Source: Ensifer oleiphilus
GTDB taxonomy: Bacteria > Pseudomonadota > Alphaproteobacteria > Rhizobiales > Rhizobiaceae
Reading direction: 5' to 3'
DNA: 64,000 nucleotides
Assembly (NCBI RefSeq): GCF_013371465.1
Contig: NZ_JABWDU010000002.1
Span: 847,666 to 911,665, forward strand
Position numbers and translations under genes: made by a program. A model generated the notes under the pieces. It was not told where the DNA came from. It ran no database searches and saw only the letters and a program-made list of their open reading frames with translations. Each line of letters opens with the position of its first letter. The stretch's first letter is position 1. Positions 53,866-63,252 of the stretch are shown in pieces.

Positions 53866-54705
53866 ATGGCGAATATTCTGGCGGCAAGCGGCGGCGTCAA
53901 GCAAGTGATCTGCATCAACTGGGGTACGAAATACGGCGCTCCATTTATAAACCGGCTCTATGCCATGGTGGCGCGCAACATCACCCCACCCTTCACCTTC
54001 ACCTGTTTTACCGACAATCGCGACGGACTGCGCAACGAAATTCTCTGCGAGGACCTGCCACCGCTCGACATTGCCAACATGCCCACGAAGACGCCAGGCA
54101 TCTGGCAGAAATCGCGACTGTGGGGGCCGAAGCTCGGCAATCTCAAGGGACCGGTCCTTTTCCTCGATCTCGACATCGTCGTTGTCGGATCGCTCGATTG
54201 CTTCTTCGAGAGGGAAGGACCCGACGACGTTGTCCTGGCGAGAAACCAGACGACGCCTTTCGAGCGGCTCGGTCAAACCTCAGTTTTCCGTTTCCCTGTG
54301 GGCAAGCTCGTGCCGCTTCAGGAAAAGTTCAGGGCCAACCCACAAGCCATCGCGGACGAATATCGTTTCGAGCAGCGCTTCGTCACCCGCAATGCGCCGG
54401 GTGGCGTGAAGCTCTTTCCCAGACGCTGGGTGCTGCATTTTCGACGGGACTGTCGCCACATCTTTCCTCTGAACTACTTCCTGGCGCCGCGCCTGCCGGC
54501 CGATGCGCGCGTCGTGCTCTTCCCCCGCAACCTGCTGCCGCAACACGCGATCGACGGGCAATATGGTGAGCGCGGCCGCGTCGACACGCCGCTTGGGCAC
54601 ATTCGCCGGCTGTTTACCGGCGACCACCGCGAAAAGAGCCCGATCAGCCACCTCCGCCATTACATCCACCCGTCTGCCTGGGTGGCCGAACATTGGCGCG
54701 AATAG
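53866..54705 (+). CDS. Glycosyltransferase-like protein
   Basis: 279 residues resembling GT-A type enzymes: VICINWGTKYGAPFINRLYA at the start and a DxD-type metal motif in FLDLDIVVVGSLD (Asp residues near 105). The remainder matches a group of rhizobial proteins of unknown sugar specificity. It has no membrane segment. It lies between recQ and dnaG on the opposite strand; GGAAGGG precedes ATG 53866. Confidence 0.7.
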   Translation: MANILAASGGVKQVICINWGTKYGAPFINRLYAMVARNITPPFTFTCFTDNRDGLRNEILCEDLPPLDIANMPTKTPGIWQKSRLWGPKLGNLKGPVLFLDLDIVVVGSLDCFFEREGPDDVVLARNQTTPFERLGQTSVFRFPVGKLVPLQEKFRANPQAIADEYRFEQRFVTRNAPGGVKLFPRRWVLHFRRDCRHIFPLNYFLAPRLPADARVVLFPRNLLPQHAIDGQYGERGRVDTPLGHIRRLFTGDHREKSPISHLRHYIHPSAWVAEHWRE

Positions 54706-54762
54706 CGGGGATCCTGCCCGCACTGGACAGGACCTCGACCTCGCTGAGCGGCTTTTCAGTGG

Positions 54763-56781
54763 TTACCGGGCCGCCGGCCCCTTCACCCGGCCCGAAAGCA
54801 CGCCAAAACCTTCGATGATCGCTTCCTGGTTCTCAAGCCGGGTCACTTCGAACTGAACCTCCTGCAGCGTGCGCAGCAGCTGCGGCACGGCTTCGAGATC
54901 TCCCTCCTCCGTTGCGTGCGCCAGTTCCCGCTCCAGTTCGCGCTTTTGCCAATGCAGCGCCTTGGAGCGCTGATGCAGCGCCAGCGCCTGGAGATACCCC
55001 TCGCGGGCATCTTCGGGTGCTGCAGCCGCCGTCGCCGTCCAAAGCCGGGCATAGCGGATCTGCTGGTCGATGGCCGCAATCAGGTGCGCAAAGCCTTCGG
55101 CGTCGAGCTGCTCCACCAGCCCCTCGCGCGTCAGGCGCGGGCCGTTGGCGGCAGCAGCATTCAGCACCGCCGCCCAGCAGCGCTGCAGATCGCGATGGTC
55201 GAACTCGATGGTCGAGATCTCGTCGTACTCGTCGAAAAGCAGCTGCGGGTGATTGACGATGGTGAGCGCCAGAACGCTTTCGCGCAGCGAAGGCACCACC
55301 TGTTGGCCGCTGACCAGCGACGAGCGCGCCAGCCGATCGGAAACGGCCGTCGGCCCCGAGGTGTTCTGCGGGCGTGCACCAGGTCCGCCCCGTTGGCCGC
55401 CACCCTGGCGGCCGCCGCGCTCGAACTGCCGCCGCTCGCCGCCGCGACCGCCGCTTGATGCCTGAAGGAAGGCGTGCAGCCGGTCGCGCATGTCCTGGCC
55501 GTAGTGGCGCCGCACACTCTCGTCGGCGATCACGGCGGTGACCTGCTTTAGCCTCGCTTCCAGCTCGGCGCGTTTTTCCGGCGTATCGAACGAGCCGCCC
55601 TGAATTTCGCGCTGCCAGACCATCTCGGCAAGCGAGCGGGCATTGGCAAGCACCTGATCGAAGGGCGCCCGGCCCTCCTGGCGCACCAGATCGTCGGGAT
55701 CCTTGCCATCGGGCAGCATGGCGAACCGCACAGAGCGGCCGGGCTTCAGATGCGGCAGCGCCAGATCGACGCCGCGGTTGGCGGCGCGAATGCCGGCGCC
55801 GTCACCGTCAAAGCAGAGCACCGGCTGCGACGTCATCTTCCACAAGAGGTCGAGCTGGTTTTCGGTGAGCGCAGTTCCAAGCGGAGCGACCGCATTCTCG
55901 ACACCCGCCTGGTGCAGCGCGATCACGTCCATGTAACCTTCGACCGCGATAATCGTCGCGGCACCGCTTTCGTTCTGCCCGGTGTCGCCCGGACGGCTGC
56001 CCGCAGACATCGCCCGTCGCGCCCGCGCAAAGTTGTAGAGCACGTTGCCCTTGTGGAAGAGCTCGGTCTCGTTGGAATTGAGATACTTTGCCGGCGCATC
56101 CGGCGACATGGCGCGGCCGCCAAAGGCGATCACCTTTTCGCGCGACGACAGGATCGGAAACATGATGCGGTCGCGGAAACGGTCGTAGGAAACCGGCACG
56201 TCGGGGCCATGCACCACCAGACCGCAGGCCTCGATCTGCTCCTTGCCGATGCCCTTGCCGGCCAGAAATTCCTTCAGCGCATTGCGGCTGTCGGGCGCAA
56301 AACCCAACCGGAACGTCTCGATCGTGCGGCCCGTCAGCCCGCGCTCGCGAAGATAGGCCCGTGCCTTGGCGCCATTGGCCTGCTGCAGTTGATCCTCGAA
56401 GAATTGCGTCGCCAGCTCCATCACGTCGAGCAGGCTGGTGCGCTCCTTCTCGCGCCTCTCTGCCTGCGGGTCCGGCTGCGGCATGGCGACACCCGCCATA
56501 TCGGCGATCTGCTGCACCGCCTCGGGAAAGCTCAGCCCTTCGAGATCGGTGAGGAAACGGAAATGGTCGCCGGTAACCCCGCAGCCGAAACAATGGTAGC
56601 GACCCTTGCGGTCCTCGCAGTGGAAGCTTGGGGATTTCTCGCCGTGGAAGGGGCAGCAGGCCCAGTAGTCGCCGCGCGAGACATTCGTCTTGCGCCGATC
56701 CCAGGTGACGCGTTTGGCGATCACGTCCGAAATCGGCACGCGGTCGCGTATCTCGTCAAGAAAGGACTGTGAAAAGCGCAT
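54763..56781 (-). CDS. dnaG: DNA primase DnaG
   Basis: 672 residues. The N-terminal CHC2 zinc ribbon (Cys43, His46, Cys64, Cys67 in CCPFHGEKSPSFHC and YHCFGCG), the primase core and TOPRIM domain (EGYMDVIALHQAG near residue 285, then LCFDGDGAG) and a helicase-binding C-terminal region are present. It makes the RNA primers for replication. The start at 56781 follows AGAGG. A Gly/Arg-rich linker (residues near 440-470) lies before the C-terminal domain. Confidence 0.95.
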   Translation of the reverse strand: MRFSQSFLDEIRDRVPISDVIAKRVTWDRRKTNVSRGDYWACCPFHGEKSPSFHCEDRKGRYHCFGCGVTGDHFRFLTDLEGLSFPEAVQQIADMAGVAMPQPDPQAERREKERTSLLDVMELATQFFEDQLQQANGAKARAYLRERGLTGRTIETFRLGFAPDSRNALKEFLAGKGIGKEQIEACGLVVHGPDVPVSYDRFRDRIMFPILSSREKVIAFGGRAMSPDAPAKYLNSNETELFHKGNVLYNFARARRAMSAGSRPGDTGQNESGAATIIAVEGYMDVIALHQAGVENAVAPLGTALTENQLDLLWKMTSQPVLCFDGDGAGIRAANRGVDLALPHLKPGRSVRFAMLPDGKDPDDLVRQEGRAPFDQVLANARSLAEMVWQREIQGGSFDTPEKRAELEARLKQVTAVIADESVRRHYGQDMRDRLHAFLQASSGGRGGERRQFERGGRQGGGQRGGPGARPQNTSGPTAVSDRLARSSLVSGQQVVPSLRESVLALTIVNHPQLLFDEYDEISTIEFDHRDLQRCWAAVLNAAAANGPRLTREGLVEQLDAEGFAHLIAAIDQQIRYARLWTATAAAAPEDAREGYLQALALHQRSKALHWQKRELERELAHATEEGDLEAVPQLLRTLQEVQFEVTRLENQEAIIEGFGVLSGRVKGPAAR

Positions 56782-56984
56782 GGATACCTCTGGTCGATCC
56801 TCCATATAGGCGGCAAGACCGCCGGACGCCACAGGGCTGAAAGACCGTGCCCGCAATTCACAGGCCATGACGATGGCAATTGTAAACCCGGCTTGCTGTG
56901 CATCGCGATCAACACACGTTAAACGAGAATTTATTTCTACACGCAGGCCGTGTCTCGACCTTGACTCCGGTCCGGCCCGATAGG

Positions 56985-57935
56985 ATGAATTCGCCTCCCG
57001 ACCTCGGATCCCGCATCATGGCCCTCTCCGTCGAAGCACTTGCATCCAGCGCCGGCTTCTTCAACGCCGTTCTCAGCTATGCGCGCGGCATGGTCGAGAT
57101 GTATGGCGCAAACCCGCGGCTCGCCTCGATCTTCGCCTCGCAGCAGCGCTGGCTGATGGCACAGTCGGGCCTTGCCCTCTATCACGAGCGCGACCCGCAG
57201 GACCCGGCAAGCGGTTTCTATTCCGGGCGGTTCGTTGACTATATCGTCGCAAACGCGATCGCCAGCCGCAACACCGCCGCCTCGTTCACGCAGGAGATGG
57301 TCGCCTATCGCTTCGCCCGCCATATCGCCGATCGGCCAGACAAGCGAGCCCGGCCACTGGAGCCGACCGAGGTGGCCCTCGACTACGTCTGGAAATGGCT
57401 GCAAGCCCATCTGACGATTTTGGACGCCCTCGACGGCGGCACAAGGACGACCGCTATCGAGCAAGCGCCTGATTTGTTTGCCCGACTGCAGCCGGCCATC
57501 GCTCACGCCCTTGTCGGCAACGACCGGGTTCGTCGCCCGGGGCCGACCTTCGATCTCTTCACCTGGGTCAATTCCGGCGGCGTCGTCATGGACGACCTGT
57601 TCTCACGCATTGGCCTTTTCGACCCGAATGCCCAACGGGCCGATATCGGCGCCGTCTCGTCGAGCGATCTCAGCGATCGCTTCATGATCTCGAAGACGCA
57701 TCTCAAGCGCATCTTCAGCAAGGCGGCGGAGTTGGGCAGTATGGGGTGGGATGGCCCACCGGGCCGGGGCAACCTCTGGCTGTCGAAGGGCTTCATCCGG
57801 GAGTATTGGGATTATCAGGCGGAGAAGTTCGCGCTGATCGATCAGGTCTATGCCAGGCTCGCCGGAGGGTTCAGTGCCGCAACGGCGCCCGCTGCAAAAG
57901 AGCGGGCGCTGTCGATTACTTCAGCAGATCCTTGA
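56985..57935 (+). CDS. Unknown protein with a helix-turn-helix-like segment
   Basis: 316 residues from ATG 56985; ATG 57018 (MALSVEALASS) is also possible, and neither has a strong ribosome site. The protein is helical throughout and ends with SSSDLSDRFMISKTHLKRIF, which looks like a helix-turn-helix (about residues 224-243 of the product). I do not recognise the family, though the segment suggests a regulator. It is divergent from dnaG and its end overlaps the end of the YqeY-like gene by 20 bp. Confidence 0.65.
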   Translation: MNSPPDLGSRIMALSVEALASSAGFFNAVLSYARGMVEMYGANPRLASIFASQQRWLMAQSGLALYHERDPQDPASGFYSGRFVDYIVANAIASRNTAASFTQEMVAYRFARHIADRPDKRARPLEPTEVALDYVWKWLQAHLTILDALDGGTRTTAIEQAPDLFARLQPAIAHALVGNDRVRRPGPTFDLFTWVNSGGVVMDDLFSRIGLFDPNAQRADIGAVSSSDLSDRFMISKTHLKRIFSKAAELGSMGWDGPPGRGNLWLSKGFIREYWDYQAEKFALIDQVYARLAGGFSAATAPAAKERALSITSADP

Positions 57936-58365
57936 CGAGGCCGGAGGCCTTGGCGAAATCCATCTGGCCGGGATAACGCTCCTTGAGCGCGTTCATGCAC
58001 TTGCCCATGTCGCGAAGGCCGTGCGCCCCGGTCTCCTGGATCACCGAAGCACACAGTTCCCTGACCTTTTCCTCGGGCAACTGAGCCGGCAGGAACTGGT
58101 TGATAATGACGATTTCCTGGCGCTCCTGCTCGGCGAGTTCCGGCCGGCCGCCCTGGTCGTACATGCGGGCGGATTCCTCACGCTGCTTGATCATCTTGGC
58201 GAGGATCTGCAGGATCTCTTCATCGCCGACCGGATCCTTGCCCAGGCCACGGTTGGCGATATCACGGTCCTTGATCGCAGCCTGGATCAGCCGCACGGTC
58301 GACGTGCGGCGCGTGTCCTTGGCCTTCAAGGCTTCTTTCAGTACCTCAGCGAACTGGTCGCGCAT
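57916..58365 (-). CDS. GatB/YqeY domain protein
   Basis: 149 residues, a standard-length YqeY protein: LKEALKAKDTRRTSTVRLIQ at the start, EILQILAKMIKQREESARMY in the middle and FLPAQLPEEKVRELCASVIQ, then GKCMNALKERYPGQMDFAKA at the end. It resembles the tail domain of GatB; a tRNA-related role is suspected but unproved. It is divergent from carA, with a TATAAT-like -10 element (58494-58489 on the minus strand) upstream. Confidence 0.9.
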   Translation of the reverse strand: MRDQFAEVLKEALKAKDTRRTSTVRLIQAAIKDRDIANRGLGKDPVGDEEILQILAKMIKQREESARMYDQGGRPELAEQERQEIVIINQFLPAQLPEEKVRELCASVIQETGAHGLRDMGKCMNALKERYPGQMDFAKASGLVKDLLK

Positions 58366-58529
58366 GTCTTTACTCCATGTCGAAGCCGGCCCGCGGTGCT
58401 CTGCCCGGAACCGGTTCGATGCGTCAATGTTGTCGTCGTCTTAAACCAGTGTGGCAGGTGCAATCAAACGGATTACACAACCGCTTGAATTATAAGGAAT
58501 TTTATTTCCGGACAATTCACAGCGGCCGG

Positions 58530-58558
58530 TTGACCGGGCTTTGCGCTTTGGCTATTTT
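58530..58558 (+). promoter_or_regulatory. carA promoter
   Basis: TTGACC (58530-58535), a 17-bp spacer and TATTTT (58553-58558) make a near-consensus sigma-70 promoter. The predicted transcript would have a leader of about 125 bases before the carA start codon at 58692. Confidence 0.75.
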
Positions 58559-58691
58559 CCCGCACCTGCACGACATCGGCATGTGAGCACTTTTCGCGGG
58601 GATTCCGCGCGTCCATGCCTGACCACATGAAATGGCGATCAGCCGCCGGGCTTTCAAGCCCCGCGCTCCACGCCACAACGGGATAGGAACG

Positions 58692-59897
58692 ATGACCGCG
58701 ACACCCGCATGGACCACTGAAAAACCAACCGCTTTGCTCGTTCTTGCCGATGGCACAGTCATCGAAGGCAAGGGCATCGGCGCGACCGGCAAGGTGCAGG
58801 CGGAAGTCTGCTTCAACACCGCGCTCACCGGCTACCAGGAAATCCTGACGGACCCTTCCTATCTCAGCCAGATCGTCACCTTCACCTTCCCGCATATCGG
58901 CAACATCGGCGCCAATGACGAGGACATCGAAGACCTGACGCCGGCAGCCCGCCACGGCGCGGTCGGCGTCATCTTCAAGGCCGATATCACCGAGCCGTCG
59001 AACTACCGCTCCGTCAAGCACCTCGACGCATGGCTGAAGGCCCGCGGCATCATCGGCCTTTGCGGCATCGACACCCGTGCGCTCACCGCCTGGATCCGCG
59101 AAAACGGCATGCCCAACGCCGTCATCGCCCATGATCCCCAAGGCGTCTTCGACATCGAAACGCTGAAGAAGGAAGCCAAGGCCTGGAGCGGGCTCGAAGG
59201 CCTCGACCTCGCCAAGGTCGCCACGTCAGGCCAGTCTTCGCAGTGGACCGAGAAGCCCTGGGTCTGGGACGAAGGCTATTCGACGCTCGGCGAAAAAGAG
59301 GCCGAGTACCACGTCGTGGCGCTCGACTACGGCGTCAAGCGCAACATCCTGCGGCTCTTCACCGGCCTCAACGCCCGCGTCACCGTGATGCCGGCAACCA
59401 CGAGCGCCGAAGACGTGCTCGCCCAGAAGCCGGACGGCATCTTCCTCTCCAACGGCCCGGGCGACCCGGCGGCAACCGGCGAGTATGCCGTGCCTGTCAT
59501 CCAGGACCTGCTGAAGAGCGACATTCCGGTGTTCGGCATCTGCCTCGGACACCAGATGCTGGCGCTGGCGCTCGGCGGCAAGACCGAGAAGATGCACCAG
59601 GGTCACCATGGCGCCAACCATCCGGTCAAGGATCACACCACTGGCAAGGTCGAAATCGTCTCGATGAATCATGGCTTCGCAGTCGATTCGAAGTCGCTGC
59701 CGGAAGGCGTTGAAGAGACTCACATTTCGCTGTTCGACGGCACCAATTGCGGCCTGCGCGTCGCCGGCAGGCCGATATTCTCGGTACAGCACCATCCGGA
59801 AGCCTCGCCGGGCCCGCAGGACAGCCACTACCTCTTCCGCCGGTTCATGAACCTGGTGCGCGAGAAAAAGGGCGAACCGGCATTGGCCGAGCGCTGA
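58692..59897 (+). CDS. carA: Carbamoyl-phosphate synthase small subunit
   Basis: 401 residues. The C-terminal glutaminase has nucleophile Cys284 (GICLGHQML) and His in SVQHHPEASPGPQD. The N-terminal CPSase domain is intact (DGTVIEGKGIGATGKVQAEV). With CarB it makes carbamoyl phosphate from glutamine, bicarbonate and ATP for arginine and pyrimidines. carB is not in this window. The gene has its own promoter and ends in a good terminator. Confidence 0.97.
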   Translation: MTATPAWTTEKPTALLVLADGTVIEGKGIGATGKVQAEVCFNTALTGYQEILTDPSYLSQIVTFTFPHIGNIGANDEDIEDLTPAARHGAVGVIFKADITEPSNYRSVKHLDAWLKARGIIGLCGIDTRALTAWIRENGMPNAVIAHDPQGVFDIETLKKEAKAWSGLEGLDLAKVATSGQSSQWTEKPWVWDEGYSTLGEKEAEYHVVALDYGVKRNILRLFTGLNARVTVMPATTSAEDVLAQKPDGIFLSNGPGDPAATGEYAVPVIQDLLKSDIPVFGICLGHQMLALALGGKTEKMHQGHHGANHPVKDHTTGKVEIVSMNHGFAVDSKSLPEGVEETHISLFDGTNCGLRVAGRPIFSVQHHPEASPGPQDSHYLFRRFMNLVREKKGEPALAER

Positions 59898-59920
59898 GCC
59901 CGCCACCCAGACAAGCATTG

Positions 59921-59950
59921 AAGGCCCGCCCGGTGCGGGCCTTTTCTTTT
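59921..59950 (+). terminator. Terminator of carA
   Basis: AAGGCCCGC (59921-59929) pairs with GCGGGCCTT (59935-59943), followed by a T-rich run. It begins 23 bp after the carA stop codon. Confidence 0.87.
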
Positions 59951-59978
59951 CGAGCGCAGGCGTTCGAAAAGGCCCCTC

Positions 59979-60869
59979 TCATCCGGCAGGCAGACGCGCG
60001 GCAATGAAATCGACCACCGCGCGCACCGACGGCAACTGCCCGCGGCGATGCGGCATCAAAAGGGTCGTCGTCACGCTCCCCGCTTCCCAGTCCGGCAGCA
60101 CGCGCACCAGGATGCCCGCCTCGATTTCCGCCCGGCAGATCTTTCGCGGCAGCGCGGTGATGCCGAGGCCGGAGACGGCGGCGGCGAGCAGCACATGGGA
60201 TTCGTCCGCAACGAAGCGCGGCTCGGGGCGAACCCGGACGACGACGCCCGCGTCATTGCGCATCGTCCATCCCTCCGAGGTCAGGGACGCCAGAAGACCG
60301 TCGTGACGCGAGAGATCACTGGGCTCGCGCGGGTGCCCGCAACCCTCGAGGTAGGCCGGCGCTGCCACCAGCAGGATCGCATCCGTTGCCACCCGCCGCT
60401 GCACCATGCCGGAATCCGGCAACGGCGCAAAGTGATCGCGCACGGCGATGTCAAACCCCTCCTGCACCACATCGACGAAGCGGTCGGTCGCGTGCAGCAT
60501 CACCCGCATTTTCGGATAGGCCGCCGCCAGCGGCGGCAGGAGACCGGCCAGCGTCATCTGCGCCGTCGGCACCGAGGCGGTGATCCTGACCGTGCCGCTT
60601 GGCTCGGCGAGCCGCCCCATGACGACGGCTTCGGCCGCCTCCGCCTCGATCAGCATCGCCGCGGCATGGCGATAGAAATCCTCGCCGATCTCGGTGACGG
60701 TGAAACGCCGCGACGTGCGATTGATCAGCCTGACGCCAAGCGTCTTTTCCAGTTCGGCCACGCGCTTGCTCAGCGTCGATTTCGGCACGTTCAGTGCGCG
60801 CGCCGCCGGCGCGAACCCCTTGTGATCGACGACATGGGCAAAGACGATGAAGTCGTTGAGGTTGCGCAT
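59979..60869 (-). CDS. LysR-family transcriptional regulator
   Basis: 296 residues with the LysR helix-turn-helix ([20 protein letters not shown], about residues 19-38) and a CrgA-like effector domain. ATG 60869 is taken as start; TTG 60881 is in frame upstream. It is divergent from an SDR/imine-reductase-like pair. GTGGA-N7-TCCAC in the gap (about 60892-60908) is a likely binding site. Its ligand is not known. Confidence 0.88.
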   Translation of the reverse strand: MRNLNDFIVFAHVVDHKGFAPAARALNVPKSTLSKRVAELEKTLGVRLINRTSRRFTVTEIGEDFYRHAAAMLIEAEAAEAVVMGRLAEPSGTVRITASVPTAQMTLAGLLPPLAAAYPKMRVMLHATDRFVDVVQEGFDIAVRDHFAPLPDSGMVQRRVATDAILLVAAPAYLEGCGHPREPSDLSRHDGLLASLTSEGWTMRNDAGVVVRVRPEPRFVADESHVLLAAAVSGLGITALPRKICRAEIEAGILVRVLPDWEAGSVTTTLLMPHRRGQLPSVRAVVDFIAARLPAG

Positions 60870-60984
60870 TGCCGCTCCCAATGTCTACAAATGTGGACGA
60901 TTGATCCACGTTTGCCAGACTTTCGCAATATCGTCCACGAATTTATCTCTTCCTCGTCGAAACCTGATATCGAAGGAAGAGAAG

Positions 60985-61746
60985 ATGAGTATCTATCAGA
61001 ACAAGAAAGCCGTCGTCATCGGTGGCACGCACGGCATGGGTCTGGCGACGGTCGAACGGCTCGTCGACGGTGGCGCCGAGGTGCTTTTGACCGGCAACAA
61101 CGAGGCCAACCTCACCAGGATCCAGGAGCGTTTCGGACCACGCGTCCATGCGGTAAAATCCGACATTTCCGACCTCGGCGAGATCGCCGTGCTCGGAGCG
61201 ACGGTCGGCCAGAAGCTGGGCTCGATCGACCTGCTGCACATCAATGCCGGCACGTCGCTGCTCGAACCCTTCGATCAGGTGACGGAGGCCTCCTACGATC
61301 GCCAGTTCACCATCAACACCAAGGGCGCCTTCTTCACCGTCCAGCGGCTGGCGCCGCTGGTCCGCGATGGCGGTTCGATCGTCTTTACCTCCTCGGTCGC
61401 CGATGTCGGCGGTTACCCCGGCATGGCGGTCTACAGCGGCAGCAAGGCGGCGCTGATCTCGTTTGCCTCGGTCTTTGCCGCCGAGCTGCTGCCGCGTGGC
61501 ATTAGGGTCAATTCGGTCAGCCCCGGCTTCATCGACACGCCGACCAAGGGTGTTGCCGGCATCACCGACGCCGAGCGCGCCGAGTTCAAGGCGCTGGGCG
61601 ACGCGATCACGCCGATGGGCCGCAATGGCACGGCCGACGAAGTGGCGCGCGCCGTGCTGTTCCTTGCCTTCGACGCGACGTTCACCACAGGTGCGAGACT
61701 GACGGTCGACGGCGGTCTCAGCCAGCAACTTTCGCCTGCGGCCTGA
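60985..61746 (+). CDS. SDR-family oxidoreductase
   Basis: 253 residues, a classical short-chain dehydrogenase: cofactor motif GGTHGMG (13-19), NAG near 89, catalytic Ser in TSSVADVGG and YSGSK as the Tyr/Lys pair, all in place. Such enzymes reduce ketones or oxidise alcohols. GGAAGAGAAG precedes the start. The next gene, 24 bp downstream, encodes an imine-reductase-like protein, so the two may act together under the divergent LysR regulator. Confidence 0.88.
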   Translation: MSIYQNKKAVVIGGTHGMGLATVERLVDGGAEVLLTGNNEANLTRIQERFGPRVHAVKSDISDLGEIAVLGATVGQKLGSIDLLHINAGTSLLEPFDQVTEASYDRQFTINTKGAFFTVQRLAPLVRDGGSIVFTSSVADVGGYPGMAVYSGSKAALISFASVFAAELLPRGIRVNSVSPGFIDTPTKGVAGITDAERAEFKALGDAITPMGRNGTADEVARAVLFLAFDATFTTGARLTVDGGLSQQLSPAA

Positions 61747-61770
61747 AACGCGCCAGAACAGAGAGACAAG

Positions 61771-62637
61771 ATGTCGAAGACCATCTCCCTCATCGGCCTC
61801 GGCGCGATGGGCACGGCGCTTGCCAACGCCCTCCTCGATGCCGGCCACGTTACGACCGTGTGGAACCGCACATCGGCGCGGGCTGACGCTCTCATTGCCC
61901 GCGGTGCCCGCCTGGCCGAAACCGTCACGGAGGCCATTGCAGCAAGCGACGCCATCATCCTGTGCCTCACCGACTATGTCGCAGTCGAAACCACAGTTGC
62001 CGACGTCGGCCCCAGGCTCGCCGGCAAGACGGTCGTCAACCTCACCAACGGTCGCCCGGATGAAGTCCGGGCGGTCGCCACCCGGCTTGGCGCATCCGGC
62101 GCGCGCTATCTTGATGGCGGCATCATGGCGACACCACCGATGATCGGTACACCGGACGCCTTCATTCTCTACAGCGGCAGCGCCCAAGCGTTTGAGGACG
62201 CCACGGAGCACCTGGCGACCTTCGGTCAGAACCACTATCTCGGCGAGGATCCTGTGCTTGCCGCTGTCAACGACCTCGCCTTGCTGTCGGCGATGTACGG
62301 CCTCTTCGGCGGCTATCTGCATGCAACAGCGCTTGCCGGCAGCGTCGGCGTCACGGCCAAGCAGTTCCTGCCCCTGGTCGAGCCCTGGCTCGCCGCGATG
62401 ATGACGGCGCTGCCCGACTATGCCGAGCGAATCGACAGCGGCGATCACGCCCGCGACGTGATGTCGAACCTGGCGATGCAATCGGTGGCGATCACCAACA
62501 TCGTTGCCGCGAGCCGCAGCCAGGGCATCGATCCGGCGTTCATGGAGCCGATGGAACGGCTGGCGCAAAAACGTCTCGCCGGCGGCTTCGGCGCCGACGA
62601 GGTCTCCGGTATCATCGAGGTGATGAGGGGGAAATAA
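61771..62637 (+). CDS. Imine-reductase-like NAD(P)-dependent oxidoreductase
   Basis: 288 residues of the 6-phosphogluconate dehydrogenase superfamily. The N-terminus reads SLIGLGAMGTALANALLDAG with the NAD(P) motif (9-14), then TVWNRTSARA as in imine reductases. LDGGIMATPPMIG (about 111-123) is a hallmark of that group. An Asp in AVNDLALLSAMYG is at the position of the proton donor in many imine reductases. It would reduce cyclic imines or iminium ions, but the natural substrate is unknown. Confidence 0.8.
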   Translation: MSKTISLIGLGAMGTALANALLDAGHVTTVWNRTSARADALIARGARLAETVTEAIAASDAIILCLTDYVAVETTVADVGPRLAGKTVVNLTNGRPDEVRAVATRLGASGARYLDGGIMATPPMIGTPDAFILYSGSAQAFEDATEHLATFGQNHYLGEDPVLAAVNDLALLSAMYGLFGGYLHATALAGSVGVTAKQFLPLVEPWLAAMMTALPDYAERIDSGDHARDVMSNLAMQSVAITNIVAASRSQGIDPAFMEPMERLAQKRLAGGFGADEVSGIIEVMRGK

Positions 62638-62808
62638 GGCTTCCACCTTCAATGGACGGCGGAGATATCTGGCAAGGTCCACCCTGCCCCTGCCGAGCGT
62701 CTCCAACCGATACAGGCAAACGGTCCGTGGTCGAAAGGTCGCGGACGCCTTGCTTGCGGTTGACCCGTCGCAGGCCCTCGCGCATCCTCCACTCAACTGG
62801 AGGTGACG

Positions 62809-63114
62809 ATGATTACAGGTTCACAGTGCCGCGCCGCCCGGGCGCTGATCGAAATTTCCCGCGAGATGCTGGCAAGCTTTTCAGGCGTCGATGAAGACAC
62901 GATCCTGAAGTTCGAGCGCAAACTGGAAAAGCCCGCCGATGCGGTGATCCTGTCTTTGACGCATGCGCTCGAGAATGCAGGCGCGGTGTTTCTTCCGGAA
63001 GGCGAACGCGGCATCGGCGTCTGCCTGAAATTCACCCGCTCCGAGACCCGCCGCCTCTCCATCCTCGAAAGCGAGGGCGGCGTCGTCGGCGACGACGAGG
63101 TTCCGGGCGCTTAG
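62809..63114 (+). CDS. Short XRE-like DNA-binding protein
   Basis: 101 residues. The N-terminal half is a small helix-turn-helix: SQCRAARALIEISREMLASF, then SGVDEDTILKFERKLEKP (about residues 5-43). The C-terminal part (GVCLKFTRSETRRLSILESE, then GGVVGDDEVPGA) recurs in a rhizobial group of such regulators. GGAGG lies five bases before ATG 62809; a GTG at 62803 is also in frame. It stands alone after the imine-reductase-like gene. Confidence 0.8.
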   Translation: MITGSQCRAARALIEISREMLASFSGVDEDTILKFERKLEKPADAVILSLTHALENAGAVFLPEGERGIGVCLKFTRSETRRLSILESEGGVVGDDEVPGA

Positions 63115-63198
63115 ACAAAAGGCAGATCGAATCTGAATTCAACGCCTTATCCGGCGGGATTGAATCAGTTTGACCGCGTGTTGAATCGGTTTGCCAAC

Positions 63199-63230
63199 AA
63201 AAAAGCCCACCGTCACCGGCGGGCTTTTTC
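63199..63230. terminator. Bidirectional terminator before aspartate aminotransferase
   Basis: AAAAAAGCCC-ACCG pairs with CGGC-GGGCTTTTT (63199-63229) around TCAC, with one A-C mismatch. A-run on the left and T-run on the right let it work in both directions, ending both the XRE-like gene and the aminotransferase gene. Confidence 0.82.
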
Positions 63231-63252
63231 TATTGCATGCAAAGCCTCAAGC

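Noticed and set aside
51483-54569. 1028-codon open frame on the plus strand
   Set aside because: It is the antisense of recQ and part of the next gene; the composition is Arg/Ala/Gly-rich with no domain, a common result of high GC.
60943-62796. 617-codon open frame on the minus strand
   Set aside because: Shadow of the SDR and imine-reductase-like genes, both of which have intact cofactor and active-site motifs.
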